Under the pieces are notes generated by a model. It saw only the letters and a list, made by a program, of their open reading frames with translations. It searched no databases and was not told the origin of the DNA. This document shows positions 1-5,971 of a DNA stretch of 6,272 bases, piece after piece. Location: NCBI GenBank assembly GCA_026389955.1, contig JAPLGY010000368.1, forward strand, positions 1 to 6,272, read 5' to 3'. Made by a program: the position numbers and the translations under genes. The stretch's first letter is position 1. Each line of letters begins with the position of its first letter. This DNA comes from Caldilinea sp. (lineage in GTDB: Bacteria; Chloroflexota; Anaerolineae; Caldilineales; Caldilineaceae).

Positions 1-4
1 GCAT
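1..4 (-). CDS. Possible start of a next minus-strand gene, cut off by the window edge
   Basis: Only the start codon is visible: ATG read on the minus strand at positions 4-2. It is preceded by a strong Shine-Dalgarno sequence, AAAGGAG (complement of 14-20), with a 9-base spacer. A possible promoter lies at 55-83. No protein sequence is available, so no product can be named. Its orientation matches the rest of the window, so it could belong to the same cluster; a missing transporter ATPase is one untested idea. The call rests only on the ribosome-binding-site and start-codon geometry and could be chance. Confidence 0.4.
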
Positions 5-54
5 TGTCTGACACTCCTTTGTCTTCGACAGAGACCAGTACACCCTCTCTTCAT

Positions 55-83
55 ATTCTGACTGGCCTGGCTGGTCTTGTCAA
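55..83 (-). promoter_or_regulatory. Candidate sigma-70-type promoter for the gene leaving the left edge
   Basis: On the minus strand a perfect -35 box, TTGACA (complement of 78-83), is followed after 17 bases by CAGAAT (complement of 55-60), which matches the -10 consensus at 4 of 6 positions. The -35 box sits inside the palindrome GTCTTG-A-CAAGAC (74-86). Transcription would begin near position 48, leaving a leader of roughly 45 bases before the AAAGGAG site and the ATG at 4. The -10 box is weak. Confidence 0.35.
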
Positions 84-98
84 GACTGTCAGCTTTTT
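70..98. promoter_or_regulatory. Palindrome GTCTTGTCAAGAC: operator or plus-strand terminator
   Basis: GTCTTG (74-79) and CAAGAC (81-86) are perfect inverted repeats around a single base. GCTG (70-73) can also pair with CAGC (90-93) across a 3-base bulge, and TTTTT (94-98) follows on the plus strand. Two readings fit. It may be a protein-binding palindrome over the -35 box of a leftward promoter. It may instead be a weak intrinsic terminator for a rightward transcript, although no rightward gene is visible in the window. The one-base centre means an RNA hairpin would have to open to a larger loop, which slightly favours the operator reading. Confidence 0.35.
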
Positions 99-144
99 GG
101 GTCAACTCAACTCCCACCAACTCTCCCCCTGCCACTGGGGACAA

Positions 145-165
145 CGGCAGGAGCCGTCTCTGCCG
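145..165 (-). terminator. Weak stem-loop just after the lacI-type gene
   Basis: CGGCAG (145-150) and CTGCCG (160-165) form a 6-bp GC-rich stem with a 9-base loop, 10 bases beyond the stop codon of the LacI-family gene. On the minus strand it is followed by TTGTCCCC rather than a run of U, so it is not a convincing intrinsic terminator. It could stabilise the 3' end of the message or be incidental. Confidence 0.2.
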
Positions 166-175
166 CTCGGTCTCG

Positions 176-1237
176 CTACAGAGGCGGCGGGCCCGTGCTG
201 GAACGCACCACCAGCTCGTTGGCCAGGCTGGTATTGTGCACCGCCTGCCCCTCCAGAAGATCGAGCAACATCTGCATGGCCAGCTCTCCCAGCCTGAGCT
301 TGGGCTGGTGAACTGTGGTCAGAGGAGGGGTCACATAGCGGGCAATGTCGACATCATCGTAGCCGACCACGCTCATCTGCTCTGGCACCACAATGCCCAG
401 CTCGCGGCAGGCCATCAGCGCCCCGACCGCAATCAGGTCGTTGTAACAGAAGACAGCAGTCACATCGCTGCCCAACAGCGCCGGCAGCAGCGCCTGCCCA
501 TCCACCACATCGTCCGAACGGGGGTTGTTCAGAATCGGGGCCACCCGCACCCACTGCGCGTTGACCGCCACCCCTGCCGCCGAAAGGGTGTCACAGTACC
601 CGGCAAAACGGCGGCGGTTGGACTGCCAACGGTTGCCGACCCCCAGATAGCCGATCCGGCGGTGCCCGAGCGACAGCAGATGCTCCACCGCCAGCCGGGC
701 CCCGGCGTAGTCGTCGGCGTCGACCGAAAGCAGCCGATCCGCTTCAGAGTCAGCCTGCTGGTTGATCATCACGGTCGGCATCTTGATCTGGGTCAGCCGC
801 TGCACGTAGGCCCCCCGCATCTGCGCGGTGGCGCTGATCACACCGTCGACACGGCGCCGCTGAAAGGTCTCGATGATCTCCAGCTCGCGCTCCGGGTCGT
901 TGTACGAAACACTCAAAAGCAGGCTGATCCGGTTGGCCTGCGCAATCTCTTCGATGCCCCGCACCACCCGGCCGGCAAAGGGGTCGGCGATCGAAGAGAT
1001 GACCAGCCCCACGGTGTGGGTGCGCTGCCCCTTCAGACTCTGGGCCACCGCATTCGGGATATAGCCCATCTTCTGCGCCAGTTGCTGAACCCGCAGCCGG
1101 ACCTCCGGGCGGATCAGGTCGCTGTTGTGCAGGGCACGTGAGACCGTCGAGTGGGAAACCCCGGCGGCCTCGGCGATGTCCTGGATCGAAACAGGACGGC
1201 GGGCAGAAGTGCGTTTCGGTCTATCAGGTATTCCCAC
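176..1237 (-). CDS. LacI/GalR-family transcriptional regulator
   Basis: DNA-binding repressor with a periplasmic-binding-protein-like sensor domain. Using residue numbers from an upstream ATG (1285), the helix-turn-helix is VSIQDIAEAAGVSHSTVSRAL (32-52). The recognition helix carries H45 and S46 at the positions of Tyr17 and Gln18 in E. coli LacI. The hinge PNAVAQSLKGQ (77-87) keeps the leucine (L84) that in this family wedges into a central CpG. The effector domain (about 91-369) has the usual blocks VGLVISSIADPF, HLLSLGHRRIGYLG, FCYNDLIAVGAL and SVVGYDDVDIARYVTPPLTT. I prefer the GTG at 1237, giving 353 residues. It has GAGGGG upstream, whereas the ATG at 1285 (369 residues) has no Shine-Dalgarno and lies only about nine bases past the -10 box. 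The protein ends with TAG at 178-176. It probably represses itself and the upstream transporter-amidase operon, because both promoters share half-sites. The effector is unknown; most relatives sense sugars or nucleosides, so an amide or peptide link is inference. Confidence 0.93.
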   Translation of the reverse strand: MGIPDRPKRTSARRPVSIQDIAEAAGVSHSTVSRALHNSDLIRPEVRLRVQQLAQKMGYIPNAVAQSLKGQRTHTVGLVISSIADPFAGRVVRGIEEIAQANRISLLLSVSYNDPERELEIIETFQRRRVDGVISATAQMRGAYVQRLTQIKMPTVMINQQADSEADRLLSVDADDYAGARLAVEHLLSLGHRRIGYLGVGNRWQSNRRRFAGYCDTLSAAGVAVNAQWVRVAPILNNPRSDDVVDGQALLPALLGSDVTAVFCYNDLIAVGALMACRELGIVVPEQMSVVGYDDVDIARYVTPPLTTVHQPKLRLGELAMQMLLDLLEGQAVHNTSLANELVVRSSTGPPPL

Positions 1238-1240
1238 GAT

Positions 1241-1246
1241 CCCCTC
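1241..1246 (-). promoter_or_regulatory. Ribosome binding site favouring the GTG start of the LacI-type gene
   Basis: GAGGGG on the minus strand ends 3 bases before GTG (1237-1235); counted from GAGG, the spacer is 5 bases. No comparable site precedes the ATG at 1285, which follows TTTTGCACG directly. This favours translation from 1237 and leaves the 14-bp palindrome in the untranslated leader. Leaderless translation from 1285 remains possible. Confidence 0.45.
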
Positions 1247-1266
1247 GGCTCGAACAACACGCCTCT

Positions 1267-1292
1267 TTGCACACGTGTGCACCATCGTGCAA
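1267..1292. promoter_or_regulatory. Candidate LacI-family operator at the lacI-type promoter
   Basis: TGCACACGTGTGCA (1268-1281) is a perfect 14-bp palindrome with a CpG at its centre, the layout usual for LacI/GalR operators. The half-sites TTGCAC (1267-1272) and GTGCAA (1287-1292) flank it. The cluster starts just beyond the -10 box and covers the likely start of transcription near 1287, so a bound repressor would block initiation. The same half-sites recur at the binding-protein gene promoter (5972-6004). Binding by this particular regulator is inferred. Confidence 0.6.
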
Positions 1293-1293
1293 A

Positions 1294-1322
1294 AGTATAG
1301 TGCAGAGCCTTCTCGCTGTCAA
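1294..1322 (-). promoter_or_regulatory. Strong sigma-70-type promoter of the LacI-type gene
   Basis: On the minus strand TTGACA (complement of 1317-1322) is followed after exactly 17 bases by TATACT (complement of 1294-1299). That is a perfect -35 box, ideal spacing and a 5-of-6 -10 box. It lies in the gap between the amidase stop and the regulator. The regulator can therefore be transcribed on its own as well as by readthrough from the operon; no clear terminator separates them. Confidence 0.7.
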
Positions 1323-1339
1323 CCACAAGCTGAACCTCG

Positions 1340-2299
1340 CTACCAGATGAATCTTCCCTGGGCGCGAAAACGGGCAAAAATCGAGATCGGCAAATAGGCG
1401 GAGACAATCCAATGGGGGGCATCGACCACTTCGCTGATCTTGAGATCGACGGCCGCCCCGCACAGGCTGTACGCCTGCTCCGGGCTCATCGCATGCTCAG
1501 AAGTCAGATAGTCGATCTGGTAGCGGATGGCGTTCTGGCTGTTGGTGAACAGGTCCGGGCCATGGGCGGTCGTGACAAAATAGCCCAGTTCGTCTGCCAC
1601 CGTCAGCCGCTGATGCGGGGCTGTCACAAAACGCAGTTCCCGGATCGAACGCCCTTTGTGCAGTTGAAACCGCAAGGTCACCGTCATCGGCGTCTCGATC
1701 CCAGTCCCGTTGACCTCTCCGTCCCCTTGTGCGGCGTGGCAGTCTCCGCAGGAAAACAGGGCGCCCGCCACATGGACGGGAAAAAAGACACGGGTGCCTG
1801 GCGTCAGATGGCGGATGTCGATGTTGCCCCCGTTGGTGCGCGGCGGGGTGGTGTTCAAACGGCCGCTCTCTTGGGGCCCTACCCCCATGACGCCGCAAAA
1901 AGGTTCAAACGGAATCCGAATATCGTCCCGAAAAATACATTCCCGGCCCACCAGCTGGTAATGGTGCAGATAGGGGTGCAAGAAATCGTCTGACAACAAG
2001 CCAAATCCAGGGATCACGCCGTTCCATCCCCACCCCTTGTGCTGCAGATCCAGAATTTCGACTTCCAGCGTATCGCCCGGCTCGGCCCCCTCGACAAAGA
2101 CCGGCCCTGTCAGCGGGTGGATCGGGTCAAAAGAGAGGGCGCTCATCTCTGCAACGGTCGATTGTGGGGTGATCTGATTGGCAGAGGCCTCCAGGGTTTC
2201 AAAGACCACCGTCTCCCCGGGCGCAATCGCAAGGCGGGGGGGGAGCGTCTGGTCCCAGAAGGCATGGGGCTGTGTGTCGTCCAGGTAGTGTGTAGCCAT
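1340..2299 (-). CDS. Acetamidase/formamidase family amidohydrolase (FmdA/AmdA type)
   Basis: Cytoplasmic enzyme expected to hydrolyse a short-chain amide, such as formamide or acetamide, to ammonia and the acid. The 319-residue protein shows the family's blocks: HPLTGPVFVEGAEPGDTLEV (61-80), GWGWNGVIPGFG (89-100), EPFCGVMGVGPQ (132-143), GGNIDIRHLTPGTRVFFPV (157-175), and the hallmark SCGDCHAAQGDGEVNGTGIE (183-202). In the last block D186, H188 and E195 are likely metal or catalytic positions. It has no signal peptide. Length is normal for the shorter bacterial members. The ATG at 2299 follows AAAGGAAACAGAC, a good ribosome binding site, and lies 16 bases after the permease stop. It is thus the last gene of the transporter operon, which suggests it acts on the imported compound or a product of it. 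The exact substrate cannot be told from sequence; the family also contains members of unknown amide specificity. Confidence 0.93.
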   Translation of the reverse strand: MATHYLDDTQPHAFWDQTLPPRLAIAPGETVVFETLEASANQITPQSTVAEMSALSFDPIHPLTGPVFVEGAEPGDTLEVEILDLQHKGWGWNGVIPGFGLLSDDFLHPYLHHYQLVGRECIFRDDIRIPFEPFCGVMGVGPQESGRLNTTPPRTNGGNIDIRHLTPGTRVFFPVHVAGALFSCGDCHAAQGDGEVNGTGIETPMTVTLRFQLHKGRSIRELRFVTAPHQRLTVADELGYFVTTAHGPDLFTNSQNAIRYQIDYLTSEHAMSPEQAYSLCGAAVDLKISEVVDAPHWIVSAYLPISIFARFRAQGRFIW

Positions 2300-2315
2300 G
2301 TCTGTTTCCTTTCGA

Positions 2316-3239
2316 TCAACGGCTCAGGCGAATACGTGGGTCGACCAGCGACTGCACCAGGTCGACCAGGATACCACTCAACACCACGATCAGCGCGGTC
2401 ACGCTGACCGTACCGAGAATCAGCGGCACATCGACCGTTTGAATTGCTTCTACGGCCAGCCGCCCCAGCCCCGGCCAGGCAAAGACTTGTTCGACCAGAA
2501 CCACCCCCCCGATAAACCAGGGAATATCCATCCCTGCCATCGTGATAATCGGGTTGAGGGCATTGGGCAGCAGATGGCGCCAAAGCACCAGGTGTCGGCT
2601 CTGCCCTTTGGCATGGGCTGTCCGCACATAGTCTGCAGCCAGCACCTCGAGGGTGCTCGACCGCATGATGCGGGCATACCAGGCAGCGCCCCCCAGCCCG
2701 GCAGTCAGGGCCGGCAGCACGATGCTGGTGGGATGTTCGACGCCGCCCAGCGGAAAAATCGGGATCTGAAACGCAAACCAGTAAAGCAGCATGAGCCCCA
2801 GCCAGAAAGGGGGTGCAGAAACGCCGAGCAGAGCCACCAACATCCCCAGCCGGTCGGGCAGGCGGCCGCGCGCCAGCGCAGAAGCCAACCCGATCGGCAG
2901 CCCCAGCGCCAGCTCCACAAAAATTCCGCTCACGATCAGCATCGCCGTATAGGGCAGCCGACTGAGGATCAACTCCAGCACCGGGGTCTGCTTGCGGTAC
3001 GAAAACCCCAGATCCCCCTGCACCAGCTTGCCCAGATAATTGGTGTACTGCTGCCAGAGGGGCAGATCCAGCCCCAGCTCACGGCGGATGCGGTCCACCG
3101 TTTCGACTGTCGCGCTGGGGCCGGCGTACATGCGCGCCGGGTCTGCCGGCAGGTAATAGATGAGGACAAAGGTGATGATTGAAATCCCCAAAAGGACAGG
3201 CAGCGTCAAAACAAGACGGCGGGCCAGATAACGCCACAT
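2316..3239 (-). CDS. DppB-type ABC transporter permease (peptide/nickel family)
   Basis: One of the two membrane subunits of a binding-protein-dependent importer. The 307-residue protein starts MWRYLARRLVLTLPVLLGIS, the typical DppB/OppB N-terminus, with a first membrane helix at about 9-29. A long outer loop follows, with the GDLGFSYRKQTPV segment (75-87). Further helices lie at about 97-121, 132-160, 172-188, 231-252 and 273-297. The cytoplasmic EAA-type loop that docks the ATPase is ADYVRTAHAKGQSRHLVLWR (202-221), ending in HLLPNALNPIIT (222-233). The C-terminus, LVDLVQSLVDPRIRL, is also typical. The ATG at 3239 lies 5 bases after the DppC-type gene's stop, so translation is probably coupled. 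The frame stays open upstream to 3638, but that stretch is Arg/Pro/Gly-rich noise overlapping the neighbouring gene. The substrate may be peptide, amide, nickel or oligosaccharide. Confidence 0.93.
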   Translation of the reverse strand: MWRYLARRLVLTLPVLLGISIITFVLIYYLPADPARMYAGPSATVETVDRIRRELGLDLPLWQQYTNYLGKLVQGDLGFSYRKQTPVLELILSRLPYTAMLIVSGIFVELALGLPIGLASALARGRLPDRLGMLVALLGVSAPPFWLGLMLLYWFAFQIPIFPLGGVEHPTSIVLPALTAGLGGAAWYARIMRSSTLEVLAADYVRTAHAKGQSRHLVLWRHLLPNALNPIITMAGMDIPWFIGGVVLVEQVFAWPGLGRLAVEAIQTVDVPLILGTVSVTALIVVLSGILVDLVQSLVDPRIRLSR

Positions 3240-3244
3240 ACAAC

Positions 3245-4165
3245 CTAATCTCTTCCACGCTGGATCGGGTCCAGCGCATCGCGCAGCCCGTCCCCCAGCA
3301 GATTGAACGCCAGGACGGTCAGCATGATTGCCACACCTGGGGCAACGACCAGCCACGGCGCGGTGCGGTAGTAGGCCTGCCCCTGCTGGATCATCCCGCC
3401 CCAGGAAGGCACCGGAGGCTGCACCCCGATCCCAAGATAGCTCAGGCTGGCTTCCAGCATCACATTGGTGGCGATCCCCAAGGTCCCCCAGACGATCACG
3501 GTCGGCAGCAGATGGGGCAGAATATGGGCGAGCAGAATACGCCGCCGGGGGGTGCCGAGGGCACGCGCAGCGGTCACAAACTCTCTCTCCCGCAGAATCA
3601 ACACCTGGCCGTAGATGACGCGCGCGATCCAGGTCCAATAGACCAGGCCGATGACCGCAATGATGATCCCCATCGAGGGCTTGAGAATGGCCACCAAGGC
3701 CATCGCCAGCAGCAGGGTTGGGAACGCCATCATCATGTCGGTCACCCGCATGAGCAGGGTCTCGACCCAGCCCCCCCAGTATCCGGCGGTCGCGCCCAGC
3801 AGGGTGCCGATCGCGACCGTCAGCAGATTGGCCAGCACGCCGACGGTCAGGCTGACGCGGGCACCGTGCAGCAGGCGGCTGAAAAGATCGCGGCCAACCG
3901 CGTCGGTGCCGAGCAGAAAGCGCAGGCTGCCCTCCGGCAGTGTGCTGGGCAGCGGCTGCCCGGCCGGGGTCAGGCCATCTCGAAACTGCTCTGCCGGGTC
4001 ATACGGGGCCAGCCAAGGGGCTGCCAGGGCCAACAAGGCGAGGATGGCCACCAGCGCCAGGCCAGCAACCGCAGCCCGGTCGCGGCGCAGCCGCCGCCAG
4101 ACCGACGGCCAGTAGGCCATTGGGGTGGCGCCCACCCCGACAGAAGACAGAGCGGGTGCACCCAC
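3245..4165 (-). CDS. DppC-type ABC transporter permease (peptide/nickel family)
   Basis: Partner permease of the DppB-type subunit. The 306-residue protein has a basic N-terminus (WRRLRRDR, 23-30) and a first helix at about 31-52 ending in the family's LAPYDP motif. The signature LLGTDAVGRDLFSRLLHGAR (84-103) follows, then further helices at about 105-127, 146-161, 166-184, 222-236 and 274-290. The EAA loop is EREFVTAARALGTPRRRILL (193-212), followed by LSYLGIGVQPPVPSWG (241-256). I chose GTG at 4165, 3 bases after the binding-protein stop, because GGAG lies 9 bases upstream. An ATG at 4120 (291 residues) is the alternative; its own GG-rich ribosome site would lie within a 7-bp hairpin. DppC-type genes usually follow DppB-type genes; here the order is reversed. 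No ATPase gene accompanies the pair in this window. Confidence 0.93.
   Translation of the reverse strand: MGAPALSSVGVGATPMAYWPSVWRRLRRDRAAVAGLALVAILALLALAAPWLAPYDPAEQFRDGLTPAGQPLPSTLPEGSLRFLLGTDAVGRDLFSRLLHGARVSLTVGVLANLLTVAIGTLLGATAGYWGGWVETLLMRVTDMMMAFPTLLLAMALVAILKPSMGIIIAVIGLVYWTWIARVIYGQVLILREREFVTAARALGTPRRRILLAHILPHLLPTVIVWGTLGIATNVMLEASLSYLGIGVQPPVPSWGGMIQQGQAYYRTAPWLVVAPGVAIMLTVLAFNLLGDGLRDALDPIQRGRD
4122..4138. promoter_or_regulatory. GC-rich hairpin at the binding-protein/permease junction
   Basis: GGGGTGG (4122-4128) and CCACCCC (4132-4138) form a perfect 7-bp stem with a 3-base loop. It starts 31 bases after the binding-protein stop, between the two possible starts of the DppC-type permease. 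In RNA it could protect the 3' end of the binding-protein message, or hide the GG-rich site before the internal ATG at 4120. Either would make permease output lower than that of the binding protein. No U-run follows, so it is not an intrinsic terminator. Confidence 0.45.
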
Positions 4166-4168
4166 GTA

Positions 4169-5824
4169 CTACGGCTCCATCCACATCGTCTCGTAGATAA
4201 ACCCATGCTCCGGGTGGGTCAGCAGCGGCTGGCCGTGCAATTTCTCCGAGTGAGCGACGTTGTACTGGTCAGCAATGACAGGGACCCAGACCGCCGCATC
4301 CATGAGCGTTCGGAAAAATGGTTTGTAGGCTTCGAGGCGCGCTGCCCGATCGGTCATTGCCAGCAGCGCTTTGCTCTGGGCATGCAGCTCTTCGTCGCAG
4401 TAACGCGACCAGTTCCACCCACCCGGGACATTGGCGTCGCATCCCAGGATCGGCGCATAGAAGTTGTCCGGGTCGGGGTAATCCTGTGTCCAGGCCAGGC
4501 CGCCCGACCAGGTCAGCGGGTTGAGCCCGTTGCCGGCGTTCTCGATCACATTCGGCGCAGCCAATGTTTCGATCGTGAGCTGGATGCCGACATTGGCCAG
4601 ATCTTGCTGGAACGATTCGCACAGTTTGGGCTGTGGATCGACTGCAATGCACTGGATTGTGGTCTCAAACCCGTCGGCGAAGCCGGCCTCGGCCAGCAGC
4701 GCCTTGGCCTTTTCCGGGTCGAACGCATACCCTTCATAGGTATCGTCGTGGCCTGGCATAAGCGCAGGCAGAATCTGGTTGGCGACAGATGCACGCCCGT
4801 TCAAGAGCTGGACGATGCGCTCTTTGTCGATCGCATGGTTGAGCGCCTGGCGCACCTTGACATTGTCGAAGGGTGGGGTTGTGGTGTTGATGGCAATATA
4901 GGTCGTGTTGACTTTCGGCTGCACTTCGATGCGGCCCGCCCAGGCTGGGTCGGCGGTAATTCGGGTCCACTCGGCGCCGGGCGGTGGGTCGCCCATCAGG
5001 TGGATATCTCCTTTTTCCAGCTGGAGGACGGCGACGCTGGGCTCGACGCCGACGCGGATCGTCACTTTGTCAAGCATAGGCCGCCCCGGCTGAAAATAGG
5101 CAGGGTTGCGCTCAAAGACCAGATACTCGCCCGACTTCCATTCGACGAGGGTGAAGGGGCCAGTGCCCACTGGCTGGCGGCCAAAGTCCTGGCCGGCGGC
5201 CTCGACCGCTTCCTGGGGAACCAGAAAGGCAAAATTGAGCGCCATTTTGTTCAAAAAGGTGGCATCCGGCGCAGTCAAAGTAAACGCGACAGTCTGCGCA
5301 TCCAGGGCCTGGATCCCTTCTACGGTGGTTGCACTGCCGTCGATAAACGCCTGCGCCCCTTGAATTCCGACATAAAACCCTGCACCCGGGCTGGCTGTCG
5401 CCGGGTTCAACACACGCGTCAGCGTATAGACCACATCGTCGGCGGTTACCTCGCGGCCGTTGGAGAATTTGACACCCGGTCGAATTTTGAAGGTGTACAC
5501 CAGCCCATCTTCAGAGACAGTCGGCATTTCAGCGGCAATGCGCGGCTCAAGCGTCGTGCCGCTGTCGTAGCCGAGCAGGCCATCAAAGACCATTTTGATC
5601 GTCGGCCAGTTGGTCCAATCGTACCCGATCGCAGGGTCGAGGGTCGCCAAATCATCTTTGTAGGCCACAACAATTTCACCGCCAGACTGCGGTGTCAGCG
5701 CCTCTGCTGGAGCCTCCGCCGGGGCCTCCGCCGGGGCCTCCGCTGCCGGTGGTGCCGGTGCACCGCAGGCGCTGATCCAGAACATCATCATCAGGAGCCA
5801 GCTGACAATCGCTTTTTTCTGCAT
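4169..5824 (-). CDS. Family 5 extracellular solute-binding lipoprotein (peptide/nickel type)
   Basis: Substrate-capturing lipoprotein of the importer, anchored to the outer face of the membrane. The 551-residue protein has a signal peptide (KK at 3-4, hydrophobic 5-17) and the lipobox I17-S18-A19-C20, so C20 is the likely lipidated residue. A flexible APAE-repeat linker follows (about 21-43). The SBP_5 fold begins near GGEIVVAYKDDLATLDPA (48-65). Family blocks include VYTFKIRPGVKFSNGREVTA (109-128), QPVGTGPFTLVEW (217-229), ERNPAYF (238-244) and VRQALNHAIDKERI (324-337). The segment AWTQDYPDPDNFYAPIL (444-460) places D448 where OppA and DppA have an aspartate that binds a peptide's free amino end. 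A peptide or other amine-bearing ligand is therefore plausible but unproven. The ATG at 5824 follows AAGGAG with a 10-base spacer. It is the first gene of the operon, behind two tandem promoters; the DppC-type gene follows 3 bases after its TAG. Confidence 0.94.
   Translation of the reverse strand: MQKKAIVSWLLMMMFWISACGAPAPPAAEAPAEAPAEAPAEALTPQSGGEIVVAYKDDLATLDPAIGYDWTNWPTIKMVFDGLLGYDSGTTLEPRIAAEMPTVSEDGLVYTFKIRPGVKFSNGREVTADDVVYTLTRVLNPATASPGAGFYVGIQGAQAFIDGSATTVEGIQALDAQTVAFTLTAPDATFLNKMALNFAFLVPQEAVEAAGQDFGRQPVGTGPFTLVEWKSGEYLVFERNPAYFQPGRPMLDKVTIRVGVEPSVAVLQLEKGDIHLMGDPPPGAEWTRITADPAWAGRIEVQPKVNTTYIAINTTTPPFDNVKVRQALNHAIDKERIVQLLNGRASVANQILPALMPGHDDTYEGYAFDPEKAKALLAEAGFADGFETTIQCIAVDPQPKLCESFQQDLANVGIQLTIETLAAPNVIENAGNGLNPLTWSGGLAWTQDYPDPDNFYAPILGCDANVPGGWNWSRYCDEELHAQSKALLAMTDRAARLEAYKPFFRTLMDAAVWVPVIADQYNVAHSEKLHGQPLLTHPEHGFIYETMWMEP
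5700..5747 (-). repeat. 12-bp tandem repeat encoding the Ala-Pro-Ala-Glu linker
   Basis: There are four consecutive 12-base units (5700, 5712, 5724 and 5736) of the form GCCTCCGCCGGG on the plus strand. The middle two are identical; the outer two each differ at a few positions. They encode the repeated E-A-P-A linker after the lipidated cysteine. Such in-frame repeats can expand or shrink by slippage without breaking the protein, which changes tether length. Confidence 0.8.
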
Positions 5825-5931
5825 CGGTCCATTTCTCCTTGCGTGCTGTTGGGTGGGTTGGAGGGATCAGGCAAGGACAACGTGCTCAGGTGGGACGCAC
5901 GTCTTCTTGTATCCTGACAGAATTACAATAA
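5825..5931 (-). other. Leader region of the transporter operon
   Basis: About 100 untranslated bases lie between the proximal promoter and the ATG. They end in AAGGAG (complement of 5835-5840). A short possible stem, CGTGC (5881-5885) with GCACG (5897-5901), lies in the middle. I see no recognisable riboswitch, T-box or attenuator and no small open reading frame with convincing signals. Confidence 0.4.
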
Positions 5932-5939
5932 AAATTGTA
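5924..5939. promoter_or_regulatory. Inverted repeat TACAAT-AAAA-ATTGTA at the proximal promoter
   Basis: A perfect 6-bp inverted repeat with a 4-base A-rich centre. Its right arm coincides with the -10 box of the proximal promoter, and its left arm falls near the start of transcription. It is AT-rich, unlike the GTGCAA sites, so if it is an operator it would serve a different regulator. Chance is possible in such an AT-rich patch. Confidence 0.35.
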
Positions 5940-5964
5940 TAAGATGGCGGATCGGCGCGTCAAG
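5932..5964 (-). promoter_or_regulatory. Proximal promoter (P2) of the transporter-amidase operon
   Basis: On the minus strand TTGACG (complement of 5958-5963) precedes TACAAT (complement of 5934-5939) by 18 bases; TATACA with a 16-base spacer is an alternative -10 reading. Transcription would start near 5927, giving a leader of about 100 bases. The 33-bp block matches P1 at 26 positions, so one looks like a copy of the other. Confidence 0.6.
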
Positions 5965-5971
5965 CACAATA

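Noticed and set aside
127..140. CCCC-TGCCACT-GGGG as a terminator of the LacI-type gene
   Set aside because: The stem is only 4 bp and no U-run follows on the minus strand.
77..1141. A 354-codon open frame on the plus strand
   Set aside because: It is antisense to the LacI-family regulator, with a His/Gln/Arg/Pro-rich translation and no family features.
3240..3638. Extension of the DppB-type permease frame upstream to a 440-residue protein
   Set aside because: The extra 133 residues are Arg/Pro/Gly-rich, overlap the DppC-type gene and precede a textbook permease N-terminus at MWRYLARR.
5881..5901. Riboswitch or attenuator in the operon leader
   Set aside because: Only a 5-bp stem with an 11-base loop is visible, with no conserved riboswitch core or terminator.
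3179..5917. A 912-codon open frame on the plus strand
   Set aside because: It runs antisense to the clearly recognised binding protein and permease. Its translation is rich in Gln, His, Arg and Gly with no recognisable domain. Long antisense frames are expected in GC-rich DNA with strong third-position bias.
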